From assembly GCF_022489035.1 (NCBI RefSeq), contig NZ_JAKVTV010000003.1, forward strand, positions 496,001 through 560,000: a stretch of DNA of 64,000 nucleotides, written 5' to 3'. Position 1 is the stretch's first letter, and each line of letters starts with the position of its first letter. Under the pieces are notes generated by a model. It did not search any database. It had not been told where the DNA came from and worked only from the letters and a program-made list of their open reading frames with translations. The position numbers were made by a program, and so were the translations under genes. The stretch comes from Christiangramia lutea (GTDB lineage Bacteria; Bacteroidota; Bacteroidia; Flavobacteriales; Flavobacteriaceae). This document shows positions 44,794-54,885 of this stretch, piece after piece.

Positions 44794-46944
44794 TTACTGA
44801 TCCTGGTTTTCAGGAACCGGGAAACCTCGGTCGCGCATTAAAGCGTCGATTTTGGCATCTCTACCACGGAATTTTTTATAGGCTTCAGCAGGATCCATCG
44901 CATTTCTAGGAGCAAACAAGTACTTCACCAGTTTCTCTGCTATCTCTTTATCATAAAAACCTCCTGGTGCTTCAGCAAAAGCTTCGGCAGCATCAGATGT
45001 TAGAACATCAGCCCAAAGATAACCGTAGTAACCAGCGGCATAACCTTCACCTGAGAAAACATGCCCGAAATGAGGAGTCCTGTGACGCATCACGATCTCG
45101 TCAGGCATATTAAGTTCTTTTAGAGTTTCTCGTTCAAAAGTATCAGGATCTATTTTTTCCGGATCTGTGGTGTGGTATTTCATGTCCATGATCGCAGAAG
45201 CAAGGAACTCTGTTGTAGCGAATCCCTGGTTGAAAGTAGAAGCTTTCTTTATCTTCTTCACCAGATCTGCCGGAATCACTTCATTGGTTTCATGGTGTCT
45301 AAGGAATTGATTGATCACTTTATCTGTAGATAACCATCTTTCCAGCAATTGAGATTGAAATTCAGTATAATCACGCACTCCGCTATTCAAAGTAGGATAC
45401 TCGATATCTGCGGCCAGAAAATGTAAAGCATGTCCGAATTCATGGAAAAAAGTTTCGGCATCATCCCAGGATACCAGAACCGGCTCACCTGGAGCTGGTT
45501 CTATAAAATTTGAATTGTTTGATGCAAGTACGGGTTTTGCGCCCGTAAGATCATTGTAGCTTCGGTAAGTAGTTGCCCAGGCTCCAGATCTCTTTCCCTG
45601 TCTTGCAAATGGATCCAGATACCACAGACCAACGATCTCCCCGGTGTTTTTATCACTAACCTCCCAAACCTTTACATCTTCATGAAATACCGGAACGCTT
45701 CCTTCCTCTACCGGAGAAAATTTAAAATTGAATAATTCTCCGGCTGTAAAAAATAACGCCTCGGTAAGATTACCTAACTCCAGGTACTGTTTCACTTCTT
45801 CGCTGTCCAGGTCATACTTTTCTTTTCTAACCTTTTCAGCATAATAGCGATAATCCCAGGGCTTTATTTTGAATTCGGCACCTTCGGCATCGGCAACCTT
45901 CTGCATGTCTTCTACTTCTTCTTCAACACGGGCCAAAGCAGCCGGCCAAACCTTCATCATAAGATCCATGGCGTTTTCCGGGTTTTTGGCCATTCTATTC
46001 TGAAGTCTCCATTTAGCATAATTCTCATAACCCAGAAGTTCAACTCTTTCATCTCGTAACTTCAAAATCTTTTTTACGATCTCATTATTATCATAATCGT
46101 CACCGTTATCTCCGCGGGAATAATAGTTGTTCCATACCTTTTCACGTAATTCTCTTTCTGTAGAGTAGGTGAGAAACGGATCCATGGAAGAGCGAGTGTT
46201 CGTCACCGCATATTTTCCCTCTTCGCCCCGATCTTCAGCAGCCTGGGCCGCCGATTTTACGTAAGAATCTGGCAAACCACCTAGTTGATCTTCGTTCAGG
46301 TAGATCACATAATTCTCTTCATCGGCAAGAACATTAGTTGAGAATTTGGTATAAAGTCCAGATAATTCTTTATTGATCGCAGCGTAGCGTTCCTTATCCT
46401 CTTTATCCAATTCGGCACCCTGCATGGCGAAATCTTCATAGATAAGGTCGATCACCCTTTGTTTAGCCGGATCAAGTGGATTTTTTTTAGATTTTTCATA
46501 AACACTTTTTATACGTTCGAATAACTCTTCATTCTGATTTATCTTCGAAGTAAACTCAGATATCTCTGGAGCCAGTTCTTTCTGAACCTCTCTGAATTCA
46601 GGACTGGAAATATTACTGCTGAAAATTCCATAATAAGTAAAAGCACGATCCAGTTCTTCTCCGGCTTTTTCGTAAGGAATAATAGTATTATCAAAAGTAG
46701 GTTCCGCAGGATTTTCAGTGATTTTGTCTATATCGTTAAGATGCATTTCCATGCCTTTTCGAATCGACGGCTTTACAAGTTCAACTTTCATTTCATCGAA
46801 TGCAGGCACACCTTGATAAGGGCCTGTCCATTCAGATAATAACGGATTCTTCATAGATTCTTTTTCATTTTCCTGGCCATTACAATAGCCAATTATGGAG
46901 ACCAAAGCAAAAACACTCAAGCCTTTTTTTATTTGTAATCTCAT
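44794..46944 (-). CDS. M3-family oligopeptidase / peptidyl-dipeptidase (Dcp-like)
   Basis: 716 residues from the ATG at 46944, which gives the lipoprotein-like signal MRLQIKKGLSVFALVSIIGYC; the longer frame starting at 47004 adds a non-signal extension. The zinc site is FFHEFGHALHF, followed by the downstream Glu region PTLNSGVRDYTEFQSQLLER. SGAWATTYRSY and the late HVFSGEGYAAGYYGYLWADV are M3 family features. It cuts dipeptides or short peptides. With a lipid anchor it is periplasmic, in line with peptide scavenging, unlike cytoplasmic E. coli oligopeptidase A. Confidence 0.93.
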   Translation of the reverse strand: MRLQIKKGLSVFALVSIIGYCNGQENEKESMKNPLLSEWTGPYQGVPAFDEMKVELVKPSIRKGMEMHLNDIDKITENPAEPTFDNTIIPYEKAGEELDRAFTYYGIFSSNISSPEFREVQKELAPEISEFTSKINQNEELFERIKSVYEKSKKNPLDPAKQRVIDLIYEDFAMQGAELDKEDKERYAAINKELSGLYTKFSTNVLADEENYVIYLNEDQLGGLPDSYVKSAAQAAEDRGEEGKYAVTNTRSSMDPFLTYSTERELREKVWNNYYSRGDNGDDYDNNEIVKKILKLRDERVELLGYENYAKWRLQNRMAKNPENAMDLMMKVWPAALARVEEEVEDMQKVADAEGAEFKIKPWDYRYYAEKVRKEKYDLDSEEVKQYLELGNLTEALFFTAGELFNFKFSPVEEGSVPVFHEDVKVWEVSDKNTGEIVGLWYLDPFARQGKRSGAWATTYRSYNDLTGAKPVLASNNSNFIEPAPGEPVLVSWDDAETFFHEFGHALHFLAADIEYPTLNSGVRDYTEFQSQLLERWLSTDKVINQFLRHHETNEVIPADLVKKIKKASTFNQGFATTEFLASAIMDMKYHTTDPEKIDPDTFERETLKELNMPDEIVMRHRTPHFGHVFSGEGYAAGYYGYLWADVLTSDAAEAFAEAPGGFYDKEIAEKLVKYLFAPRNAMDPAEAYKKFRGRDAKIDALMRDRGFPVPENQDQ

Positions 46945-47168
46945 TTCTTCTTGATTTGAAAATTCGCCTGAATATACAAACTTAAAAGAAATAGGATCGG
47001 TCATTTTTTATGTTATTAAGAATCGGAATTTATAGCCCGAAAGAATCATAATATTTCAACGTAAAGAAGACGATTTGGAATGTGCTTAGATTTCCGCTAA
47101 CAAAACTTTAGAAATTTCTTAGCTAATGTTCGCTTCTAAACTCGTTATCTTAGGAAAAACAAGATGTT

Positions 47169-47771
47169 ATGAGCAAAAAATTAAATTTGGCTATTATTTA
47201 TTATAGCGCCACAGGAACCAATCATCAAATGGCAGAATGGGCAAGGGAAGCCGCACAAAATGAAGATGTTGATATTCGATTCAAAAGAATTGAAGAAACT
47301 GCTCCGAAGGAAGCCATTGAACAGAATGAGAACTGGAAAAAACATTTGGAATCGACCAAAAGCATTGCTTTGGCTGAACAGGATGATCTGGATTGGGCAG
47401 ATGCAATTATTTTTAGTAGCCCTACCAGGTATGGAAATTTAAGTTCCCAATTTAAAAGTTTTATAGATGCTACGGGGCCATTATGGAGCAAAGGGAAATT
47501 GGTGAATAAAGTGGTAAGTGCCATGACCAGCGCCCAAAATCCTCATGGAGGACAGGAGTCTACTTTATTATCTCTATATAAATCTATGTTTCATTGGGGA
47601 GCGATTGTCGCTGCTCCTGGCTATACAGATGAGGTCATGTTTGCTGCTGGTGGTAATCCATATGGAATTAGCGTAAGCGCCGGTGGAGATGAATTAAATG
47701 ATACAACTAAAAAAGCCATAGCACACCAGGTAAAACGTACTATTGAAATTGCCCAGAAGATAAAAGCTTAA
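47169..47771 (+). CDS. wrbA: NAD(P)H:quinone oxidoreductase, WrbA-type flavoprotein
   Basis: 200 residues, flavodoxin fold. FMN phosphate loop IIYYSATGTNHQMA (S and T rich loop), SPTRYGNLSSQFKSFID and the late AGGNPYGISVSAG, all WrbA hallmarks. It reduces quinones by two electrons and limits redox stress. Single gene, divergent from the M3 peptidase gene. Confidence 0.93.
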   Translation: MSKKLNLAIIYYSATGTNHQMAEWAREAAQNEDVDIRFKRIEETAPKEAIEQNENWKKHLESTKSIALAEQDDLDWADAIIFSSPTRYGNLSSQFKSFIDATGPLWSKGKLVNKVVSAMTSAQNPHGGQESTLLSLYKSMFHWGAIVAAPGYTDEVMFAAGGNPYGISVSAGGDELNDTTKKAIAHQVKRTIEIAQKIKA

Positions 47772-47804
47772 ATTAGTTGTTAAAAAAAAAGGGGGAAGAA
47801 GCTT

Positions 47805-48860
47805 CTAATTATCAATCTTGTTCTCCCTTACTTTTTGAGCGATAGGTTTTCTGGAGAGAACTTTTCTGGGTGATATACCATATTTTTCCTTAAATATCTT
47901 TGAAAAATAACTTCGGCTGGAAAGTCCAAGCTCATAAACCACTTCACTAACATTTTTATTCCCTGTTGAAAGCACATTCAGTGCTTTGGTTAGCCTGATA
48001 TCTCTGATATATTCATTTACCGTCTTACCAAAAATCACCTGGAAACCTTCCTGCAATTTATTAGTATTCACACCAACAAGTTTTGATAGATCATTTACAG
48101 TACCGGTATTGGCTATATTGGCATCGATATGTTCTACGGCTTTCTCAATAGCCTTCATATCTTTCTCTTTCAGCTTTTTGTTTTGAGCATTCTGATCATC
48201 CTTTTTAAACCTGGAAAGCATGTAGCTAAGGATTTCCAAAGCCTTAGCCCCAATAAAGTTTACCCTGGGAAAGCCAGTAATCTCGGTATTCCTTATATCT
48301 TTAATTGACTCGGCAGTTTTTAAACTGAAACTGGATTTTTCGGATATTCTGGTTGTGGCTTTTTCATCACTAAATAATTCGTAAAATATGGGTTCCAATT
48401 CATCCAGATTAAAGGAGAAATATTTCTGAAATTTCGATCGATCAATTTCAAGATAACAAAGCATCACTTTTTCATTACCTGGTATAATTAAATTATGGGT
48501 TTCCATTTCTTTTGGGGCAGCAATCAAATATTCGTGTTCTTCTACGGAATCTCTTTCTTCATTATTGCCAAAACTACTTCCTAGATTACCTTCTATACAG
48601 TAAATAAATCTAATGGGTTTTACCTGCAGGTGAGATAATCTTAACTGAGTGTCATTTTTAAAACTGACATGATAGGTATGAAGACCAATTCCGTTAGGAA
48701 AATTTATCACTTTTATTTCTCCTTCACCTATAGTTTCTGGAAGGTTCAGGGTGAATTCTCCAAGGTTTTCAGTATATATAGTTCCAAAATGATTAGCTAG
48801 TTCAGGAATGATATCATCTACTTCATTTAATTCTAAATGATATGTATTCATTTTGTTCAA
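47805..48860 (-). CDS. AraC-family transcriptional regulator
   Basis: 351 residues. The C-terminal third (about 235-340) holds the two helix-turn-helix units, including TVNDLSKLVGVNTNKLQEGF and VSEVVYELGLSSRSYFSKIF. The N-terminal two thirds is a sensor or dimerisation region I do not recognise. The N-terminus has in-frame ATGs at 48860 and 48851. The target is unknown; the neighbouring wrbA gene is convergent, so neighbour control is not suggested. Confidence 0.9.
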   Translation of the reverse strand: MNKMNTYHLELNEVDDIIPELANHFGTIYTENLGEFTLNLPETIGEGEIKVINFPNGIGLHTYHVSFKNDTQLRLSHLQVKPIRFIYCIEGNLGSSFGNNEERDSVEEHEYLIAAPKEMETHNLIIPGNEKVMLCYLEIDRSKFQKYFSFNLDELEPIFYELFSDEKATTRISEKSSFSLKTAESIKDIRNTEITGFPRVNFIGAKALEILSYMLSRFKKDDQNAQNKKLKEKDMKAIEKAVEHIDANIANTGTVNDLSKLVGVNTNKLQEGFQVIFGKTVNEYIRDIRLTKALNVLSTGNKNVSEVVYELGLSSRSYFSKIFKEKYGISPRKVLSRKPIAQKVRENKIDN

Positions 48861-49022
48861 TTTAATTAGTGATCTTAAAAACCTGATTAAAATTACTGTC
48901 TAGGCTATTAAATCCAGAGATTTCACAGTTAAACTTATCTTAATGATTGTAAATCTGCTGGCCTTTAGGTGCAATGGCCAAAGTAAGATCGAAAAATACC
49001 TTTTTCCTTTTAAGTGAAATCT

Positions 49023-51581
49023 TTAACTCAGCTCTTTTCTTAACACAACCAGTGGCGGACTTTTGATAACACCCATACTATTTCCTAAACCTATACTCAT
49101 AACCAATAATATGATTCCGGGGAGCAGGACTAGGAAAGGGATCCAGGAAGGAACGAAGGTAGTTTCAAAAACAAAATACCCCAGTAATAGACTGCTTAGC
49201 AAGGATAGCAGGATTCCCGAAAGAGCCCCTAAAAAACCTAGATAAAAGTACTCCAGGGCTAAAATTTTCAGGATCTGATCGCTTTTTGCTCCAAGGGTGC
49301 GCAGTAAAACACTTTCCTTTATACGCTGATATTTACTGGTCCTAACCGCACCAATTAGGACTATTATCCCCGTAAGAATACTAAAGAATGCCATAAAATT
49401 GATAAGCCATGAAATCTTATTCAGGATCTTTTCAATTAGGCTAAGAACCTGCCTGAGATCTATTATCGTGAGGTTTGGAAATTTCTCTACAAGATTTTGC
49501 TGTAATTCGGCCGAGGTATTTTCATTGGGAACTTTCGTGGTTAACACACGGAATTGTGGTGCATCCTCTAAAACCCCTTTTGGAAAGACAATCGAGAAGT
49601 TAAGTTGCATTCGGCTCCAATCTACCGTTCTTATACTTCCAACTACCGTTTTCAATAATACTCCCTGTACATTAAATGTAATTTCATCACCAACCCCAAC
49701 AAGAGCATCTTTGGCGAAATTATCGCTTACAGAAATAGGGATGATTTCATTTTCCGGTTTGTTACCCGTCCATTCTCCCCGTTCAAGAATTTCTGAAGAA
49801 ATCAGGCTGTCCCTGTAGGTAGTTCTGAATTCATGATGCAGTATCCAGCCATTAACCCTGGAGGTAGTATCTTCTCTGATCTCATTTACCGGAATTCCTT
49901 TTAAACTTTCAACCCGCATTGTAACAATTGGAATGTTCTCCAGGACAGTAAGTCCCTGTGCATTAATGGTTCCGGCGACCTTCTCCTGCTGTTCAGATTG
50001 AACATCGAGCATAATCATATTCGGACTTTCAGCCTGTTCGTCTATAGAAGCCTGGGCCAGTAAAAGGTCTTTGGTAAAGTACAACGTACTTATAAGGAAA
50101 GTTCCAATACCTATTGCCAGTACAAGGATGAGAGTCTGGTTTTGTGGTCGAAATAAGTTCAGAAGGCTCTGTCTCGGAATGAATCCCCAGGTACCTGGAA
50201 AATTTTTTCTAATACTTTTCATGAAAAGATTCGCGACCCCGGCTAAAAGAGAGAAGGTAATGATGATTCCAATTACGAAAAAAACAGAATATTTCCAGTC
50301 CTCAAGAAGCCAGAAGGCGAATAGAAAAATAAATATAAAGATGCCTGCTAAAACCAGTATTCCTGCTTTTTTTGATTTCAATTTTTCTGAACCCTGAGCT
50401 CTTAATGTCTCCAAGGGAGATACATATAGTGTAGATATAAGAGGGTATAATGCAAATAACACAGACATTAAGATTCCTAAAAGAATACCCATAAAGATCA
50501 CCCTGGGTGCTAAATTGATTTCAACATTCACTGGTAGAATATCCTCCAGGATCAAAGGGAATAATTGCTGCAAGAAAAGGCCAAGAGTGGTACCCAGAAC
50601 CCCACCAATAAATCCGATGATCGCTATCTGGATAAGAAAAATATAAAAGCTCTGTCTTTTGCTGGCTCCAAGGCATTTTAAGACTGCGATAGAGCGTAAT
50701 TTTTCTTTTATATAAATATGAATCGCACTGGCAATCCCGACACAACCAAGCAGCAGTGCAATAAAAGCAACTAGGTTCAGGAACTTTCCGAAATTCTCGT
50801 ATCTGCGCCCAAGTCTCTCACTGGTTGAAGTGTGTGTATCAAGATCGGCATCGTTCGCATCAAGGATAGGGTCTATTTTTTTATCAAATTTTTCCAGATC
50901 CAATTTTGGATCTGTAACGAAGTAGTAGTTATAGTCAATTCTGCTTCCTACCTGGACCAGCCCGGTTTCTTCAATGAATCTATGCGGAATTATCACGGGA
51001 GGAGCTATAGAGCTAAATATTTCCGAACTACCCGGAACAGATTTTAATGCGCCTCCAACGGGTAATTCAATATTCCCGATTTTGATCTTATCTCCCTTTT
51101 CTATTCCTAACTGAAGCATAACCGTAGCATCCAGTAGGGCTGAACCATTTCCCTGGTATTCATTGGCAGCTTCTTTCGGAACTGTTTCCAGATCTCCATA
51201 GAATGGAAAGCCGCCCTTAATTCCTCGAACCCGAACCAATTTGGTTCCTTCTTTACCCGGGAAAGCAGCCATCGACGCAAAACTTATTTCCTTAGCATCT
51301 GGGCCACCCAGGGAATCTAAAATGAAAGAAACTCTTTCATTCGGCAGATTATCACTGTCTATGATATAATCGGCACCCATTAGGGATTTAGATTGCAATG
51401 CGATATTATCTTTCAGGTTACTGCTAAAAGATTGGATGGAAACCACCGCCGCTATACCAAGAACTATGGACGCCATGAATAAGGTCAGTTTTCTACTGCT
51501 GGCTTTTCCGTCCCGGAGAGCCATTTTTAAAAGCCAGTTAAAACCTGCCTTTTTGGGTGTGTTCAATTTAGGGTCTAACAT
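49023..51581 (-). CDS. ybbP: ABC transporter permease, YbbP/FtsX type
   Basis: 852 residues from the ATG at 51581 (a TTG two codons upstream is in frame). Ten or so membrane segments in FtsX-like blocks (about 265-375, 410-455, 750-850) with periplasmic domains between, in the DUF214/LolC-E-like class of permeases that do not import substrates. FtsX-type motifs include VLKCLGASKRQSFYIFLIQI and LLRTLGAKSDQILKI. It starts two bases after the ATPase stop. In E. coli the same permease pairs with YbbA next to tesA, which is also the case here. Substrate unknown, probably envelope lipid or stress related. Confidence 0.9.
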   Translation of the reverse strand: MLDPKLNTPKKAGFNWLLKMALRDGKASSRKLTLFMASIVLGIAAVVSIQSFSSNLKDNIALQSKSLMGADYIIDSDNLPNERVSFILDSLGGPDAKEISFASMAAFPGKEGTKLVRVRGIKGGFPFYGDLETVPKEAANEYQGNGSALLDATVMLQLGIEKGDKIKIGNIELPVGGALKSVPGSSEIFSSIAPPVIIPHRFIEETGLVQVGSRIDYNYYFVTDPKLDLEKFDKKIDPILDANDADLDTHTSTSERLGRRYENFGKFLNLVAFIALLLGCVGIASAIHIYIKEKLRSIAVLKCLGASKRQSFYIFLIQIAIIGFIGGVLGTTLGLFLQQLFPLILEDILPVNVEINLAPRVIFMGILLGILMSVLFALYPLISTLYVSPLETLRAQGSEKLKSKKAGILVLAGIFIFIFLFAFWLLEDWKYSVFFVIGIIITFSLLAGVANLFMKSIRKNFPGTWGFIPRQSLLNLFRPQNQTLILVLAIGIGTFLISTLYFTKDLLLAQASIDEQAESPNMIMLDVQSEQQEKVAGTINAQGLTVLENIPIVTMRVESLKGIPVNEIREDTTSRVNGWILHHEFRTTYRDSLISSEILERGEWTGNKPENEIIPISVSDNFAKDALVGVGDEITFNVQGVLLKTVVGSIRTVDWSRMQLNFSIVFPKGVLEDAPQFRVLTTKVPNENTSAELQQNLVEKFPNLTIIDLRQVLSLIEKILNKISWLINFMAFFSILTGIIVLIGAVRTSKYQRIKESVLLRTLGAKSDQILKILALEYFYLGFLGALSGILLSLLSSLLLGYFVFETTFVPSWIPFLVLLPGIILLVMSIGLGNSMGVIKSPPLVVLRKELS

Positions 51582-51583
51582 AT

Positions 51584-52264
51584 TCAAACCTTTAAGGTTT
51601 CCAGGATCCTTCCACCTTTAAGCCTAAGGATCTTCTGGGTTTTTCTGGCCAGTTCCAAATCGTGGGTTACGATCACAAGTGTAGTGCCTGCGTCCTGGTT
51701 CAATTCCATAAGAAGGTCTATAACCTTCTGCCCGGTTTCCTCATCCAGGTTACCGGTAGGCTCATCGGCAAAAAGTATTGCCGGCCTGTTGCTAAAGGCC
51801 CTGGCAACTGCCACTCTTTGTTGTTCACCACCTGAAAGTTGTGTAGGGTAATGATCAAATCGATCTCCCAGACCAACCTTAGTCAATAATTCCATTCCAA
51901 TTTTAGTTGCATTTTTATCTCCACGGAGTTCAAGGGGGACTGCTACATTTTCAAGAGCTGTAAGGGTTGGTATTAATTGGAAGTCCTGAAACACGAAACC
52001 TACGTTCTGATTCCTTAATAAAGCTCTTTCATCTTCGTTTAGATCGTTAATAAAAGTGCCGCAAAGTTCAATGCTTCCTGAATCTGGTTGATCAAGACCT
52101 GCACAAAGACCTAGCAAGGTAGTTTTACCACTTCCGGAAGGACCTATGATGGCAAAGGTCTCTTTTTCTTCAATTTCAAAACTGATATCCTCAAGCACCG
52201 TGAGATCTTTCGATCCACTTTTGTAACTTTTCTTCAGGTTTTGAATACTTAAAATTTTTGCCAT
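51584..52264 (-). CDS. ybbA: ABC transporter ATP-binding protein, YbbA type
   Basis: 226 residues from the ATG at 52264 (a TTG-led extension to 52300 is less likely). Walker A GPSGSGKTTLLG, Q-loop VFQDFQLI, signature LSGGEQQRVAVARA, Walker B ILFADEPTGNLD and H-loop VTHD are all intact. It belongs to the MacB/LolD/YbbA group of ATPases that power MacB or FtsX-type permeases. Operon with the permease downstream; divergent from the tesA-like gene. Confidence 0.95.
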   Translation of the reverse strand: MAKILSIQNLKKSYKSGSKDLTVLEDISFEIEEKETFAIIGPSGSGKTTLLGLCAGLDQPDSGSIELCGTFINDLNEDERALLRNQNVGFVFQDFQLIPTLTALENVAVPLELRGDKNATKIGMELLTKVGLGDRFDHYPTQLSGGEQQRVAVARAFSNRPAILFADEPTGNLDEETGQKVIDLLMELNQDAGTTLVIVTHDLELARKTQKILRLKGGRILETLKV

Positions 52265-52335
52265 CTTCTTACTTTTAGGTTTCTTTATCGATCTGAACAA
52301 AATAAAGAAATGATTTCAATAATATCTATATAACT

Positions 52336-53019
52336 ATGAGAAGCTTCACATTGTTTTTAACATTGTTCATGATGATCCTTATTTCCGGATGTGGTGACAA
52401 TAAAAAAAAGGAAGCCAGTGAATCTGAAGAATCTGTTCAACAGGAATCTGCCCAGGCTCAGGAAGATAAAGTGATACTGATGTTTGGCGATAGTCTTACG
52501 GCCGGTTACGGATTGGAAGAGCAGGAGGCATTTCCGGCAATTCTGCAAAGGAAGATCGATTCACTTGGATTAGCATATAAAGTCGTGAATGCAGGATTAA
52601 GTGGTGAAACGACTTCGGGAGGTAGAAACAGGATAGACTGGGTGCTTAAACAAAACGTGGATGTATTTGTTCTGGAATTGGGAGCAAATGATGGATTACG
52701 CGGTATTCCACTTTCCGAGACCCGTAAAAACCTTCAGGAGATCATCGATTTTGTTCGAGCAGAAAACCCTGACGTGGAGATAGTTCTTGCCGGGATGCAA
52801 ATACCGCCCAATATGGGACAGAATTATACCTCGGAATTCAAAAATATCTTTCCTGAACTTGCTGAAAAAAATAAGGTTCATCTAATCCCATTTTTACTTG
52901 AAGATGTTGCTGGAAATCCCGATTTGAATCAACAGGATGGTATACATCCAACGGCTGAAGGGCATAGGATCCTTGCCGAAAATGTTTGGGAAGTTCTTAA
53001 ACCAATTGTACAGGAATAA
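52336..53019 (+). CDS. tesA: SGNH/GDSL lipase-esterase, TesA type
   Basis: 227 residues with lipoprotein signal ending MILISGCG. The four SGNH blocks are seen: GDSLTAGYG (nucleophile), GLSGETTSGG, ELGANDGLRG and DGIHPTAEGH (catalytic Asp and His). Arylesterase/thioesterase I family. The lipidated form puts it at the envelope. Divergent from ybbA, as in E. coli where tesA and ybbA are adjacent and divergent, so this neighbourhood is old and conserved. Confidence 0.93.
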   Translation: MRSFTLFLTLFMMILISGCGDNKKKEASESEESVQQESAQAQEDKVILMFGDSLTAGYGLEEQEAFPAILQRKIDSLGLAYKVVNAGLSGETTSGGRNRIDWVLKQNVDVFVLELGANDGLRGIPLSETRKNLQEIIDFVRAENPDVEIVLAGMQIPPNMGQNYTSEFKNIFPELAEKNKVHLIPFLLEDVAGNPDLNQQDGIHPTAEGHRILAENVWEVLKPIVQE

Positions 53020-53045
53020 AAAAAGCACCCCATTTGGTGCTTTTT
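53020..53045 (+). terminator. Terminator after tesA, probably shared with the convergent gene
   Basis: AAAAAGCACC (53020-53029) pairs with GGTGCTTTTT (53036-53045); both strands have a T-run after the stem. It lies between the tesA stop at 53019 and the DUF5723 stop at 53082. Confidence 0.9.
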
Positions 53046-53081
53046 CCAGAGAAGAATGGTTAATTCGAAGAAGTGAAAATC

Positions 53082-54401
53082 TTATTGATAAATTGGCACT
53101 TTTAAACCTACATAAAGATCTGCCGTTTTACTGGAATCTGATAAAAGGCTGGTAATTAAAGATGCTGAACCTATCGTAAGTGGTCCTAATCTTAAACCTG
53201 CTCCTGCAGCGAATCCGTCATATTGCCTTATGCTGACTGGCAGATAAAAACTGAAAATCCTTGTTTCGAATCTTGGAGTGGCAGTCACCGTGTTTATTAT
53301 TCTGTTGGCCTGTTCCTTGTTGTTGGAAACAAGAGAAAAAGATCCATTCAAACTAACGTAGAGTCTTTTGGTAAAATTATAGTCGGCTATGAAATGCAGG
53401 GCAGTGGGCAAACTTATCTTACTGTTTAGAAATCTCTGATTACCCTCGTAGTTATCGTCCAGAAATTCTTCCAGGGTTTTATTTTCAAGTTCGCTTGTAG
53501 AAGCTGTATTATTGAGGTTGTAAGCAGTGAAATCGGTATCATCATATGAAACCTTTCCAATATCGGTTAAGGAAAGCCCTAATTTGAATTTATACTTATT
53601 GTCTTTTTTAGTTAGAGAGTCAAGGTCCGGAGTATTTCTGAATTCATATATGAAACCAATATCTCCACCAAATCCAGATCCCGTGGCTTCAAATTCAAAA
53701 TCTTCGCCGTTAAAATCTGTTGAAAAACCATAATTGAGAGTTCCTGAAGTGGTAAGTATTTCATTCATCGCATCATATTGTCCTTCCAGAGCCGGTGATC
53801 CTGCGAACGCGGTACCACCACCCTGTAAATATTTCAAGGTGATTCCTCCTTTTAGAAAATGGGATTGCTGGTCTAATAATATCCGGCCGTAGGTAATGCC
53901 AATTTCACCCCAGACATGGGTAGTCCCGGTGAAATCATTCATTTCAAAATTAAAATTTTCAGCGGTATCAAAATCTTTGGACAGGCTTTCATATAGTTCA
54001 CCGTTTATGTTATTCAGGTTGAGAAAAGCCCTTAGCCTGGAAGTAAATCCCAGACTATGTTTAGGAGACAGGTTAAACATGAATGAAGGCCCTAAAACAT
54101 CAAAATTCAGGAAGAATTGATTGTTATTCATTGGATTTTGATCTACATCATCTTCAAAATCGAAACCGTCCTCATTATTGAGGTCGCTGAATTCAATCGA
54201 AAAATAGTCACTACCGGCGAATGTCGAAACAGAAAAAAGGTTGACATCAGTTCTCATTCTGGAATCTGTAACCGCTGAAGGGTTAGTAATTATACCATGA
54301 ATTCCGCTGTAATTATCCAGAGTGTGGCCAATATAGGATTGGGAATGTAGCGGAAGGTTGTAAAAGCAGATGACTAAAATGATATAGGTGAATCTTTTCA
54401 T
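53082..54401 (-). CDS. DUF5723-type outer-membrane beta-barrel protein
   Basis: 439 residues from the ATG at 54401, which gives signal peptide MKRFTYIILVICFYNLPLHS; the frame continues to 54464 without a sensible signal. The family opening SYIGHTLDNYSGIHGIITNP is seen; the rest is amphipathic beta-strand, with GLSLTDIGKVSYD and RLYVSLNGSFSLV strands and a terminal LYVGLKVPIY. Such proteins are predicted outer-membrane barrels of unknown job in Bacteroidota. It faces the tesA gene across a terminator. Confidence 0.85.
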   Translation of the reverse strand: MKRFTYIILVICFYNLPLHSQSYIGHTLDNYSGIHGIITNPSAVTDSRMRTDVNLFSVSTFAGSDYFSIEFSDLNNEDGFDFEDDVDQNPMNNNQFFLNFDVLGPSFMFNLSPKHSLGFTSRLRAFLNLNNINGELYESLSKDFDTAENFNFEMNDFTGTTHVWGEIGITYGRILLDQQSHFLKGGITLKYLQGGGTAFAGSPALEGQYDAMNEILTTSGTLNYGFSTDFNGEDFEFEATGSGFGGDIGFIYEFRNTPDLDSLTKKDNKYKFKLGLSLTDIGKVSYDDTDFTAYNLNNTASTSELENKTLEEFLDDNYEGNQRFLNSKISLPTALHFIADYNFTKRLYVSLNGSFSLVSNNKEQANRIINTVTATPRFETRIFSFYLPVSIRQYDGFAAGAGLRLGPLTIGSASLITSLLSDSSKTADLYVGLKVPIYQ

Positions 54402-54503
54402 TATCCTGAGAATTAGTTCAAGCTTTAATTTAAAGCATTTAACTTCCTCATGGAATACCCTCACCTGGGTATATTCTGATTTTGCAACCGGATGGTTTTC
54501 TGA

Positions 54504-54884
54504 CTATTTTGATATCTGGCTAATGGAGTATGAGGCAATTAATGAAATGGCGGCAGTGGTACCCAGGCTTCCGCCATAACCTTCAAAAAAGGATCCTGTT
54601 AGCAGGTAAATTATCGAAAATGTGAGTCCGGATAGGCCTATGATCCAGACCTCTTTAATTACTCTGGAAGTAGCCATTCCAATAAATGAAGTACCCATAA
54701 CGACCAGGGGAATATGAGTAGTAAGGTTTTCATTCAAAAGGTCAGGAATGAAAAAGAAAAAACCTCCTGCAAATACTGAAACTCCTGCTGAAGCCATCAC
54801 ACCTCCCAGCTGGAATTTGTTGTTCAGTAAAAAAGTGAGCAAGGCGCCGGCAATACCAGATATTAAAATGATCGCTATATCCAT
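54504..54884 (-). CDS. Small membrane protein, related to the upstream gene product
   Basis: 126 residues with about four membrane segments and no recognised family. The C-terminal GSFFEGYGGSLGTTAAISLI matches the C-terminus of the 192-residue neighbour (TTLQGFGGKLGTIAFGGVAL), and both share the order of membrane segments before it. The pair probably arose by duplication and forms a complex, being separated by one base. No transport motif I know. Function not assigned. Confidence 0.75.
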   Translation of the reverse strand: MDIAIILISGIAGALLTFLLNNKFQLGGVMASAGVSVFAGGFFFFIPDLLNENLTTHIPLVVMGTSFIGMATSRVIKEVWIIGLSGLTFSIIYLLTGSFFEGYGGSLGTTAAISLIASYSISQISK

Positions 54885-54885
54885 A

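Noticed and set aside
47797-47806. AGAAGCTTCT palindrome at the end of the AraC gene as a terminator
   Set aside because: No room for a loop and a weak stem; only a T-run on the minus strand argues for it.
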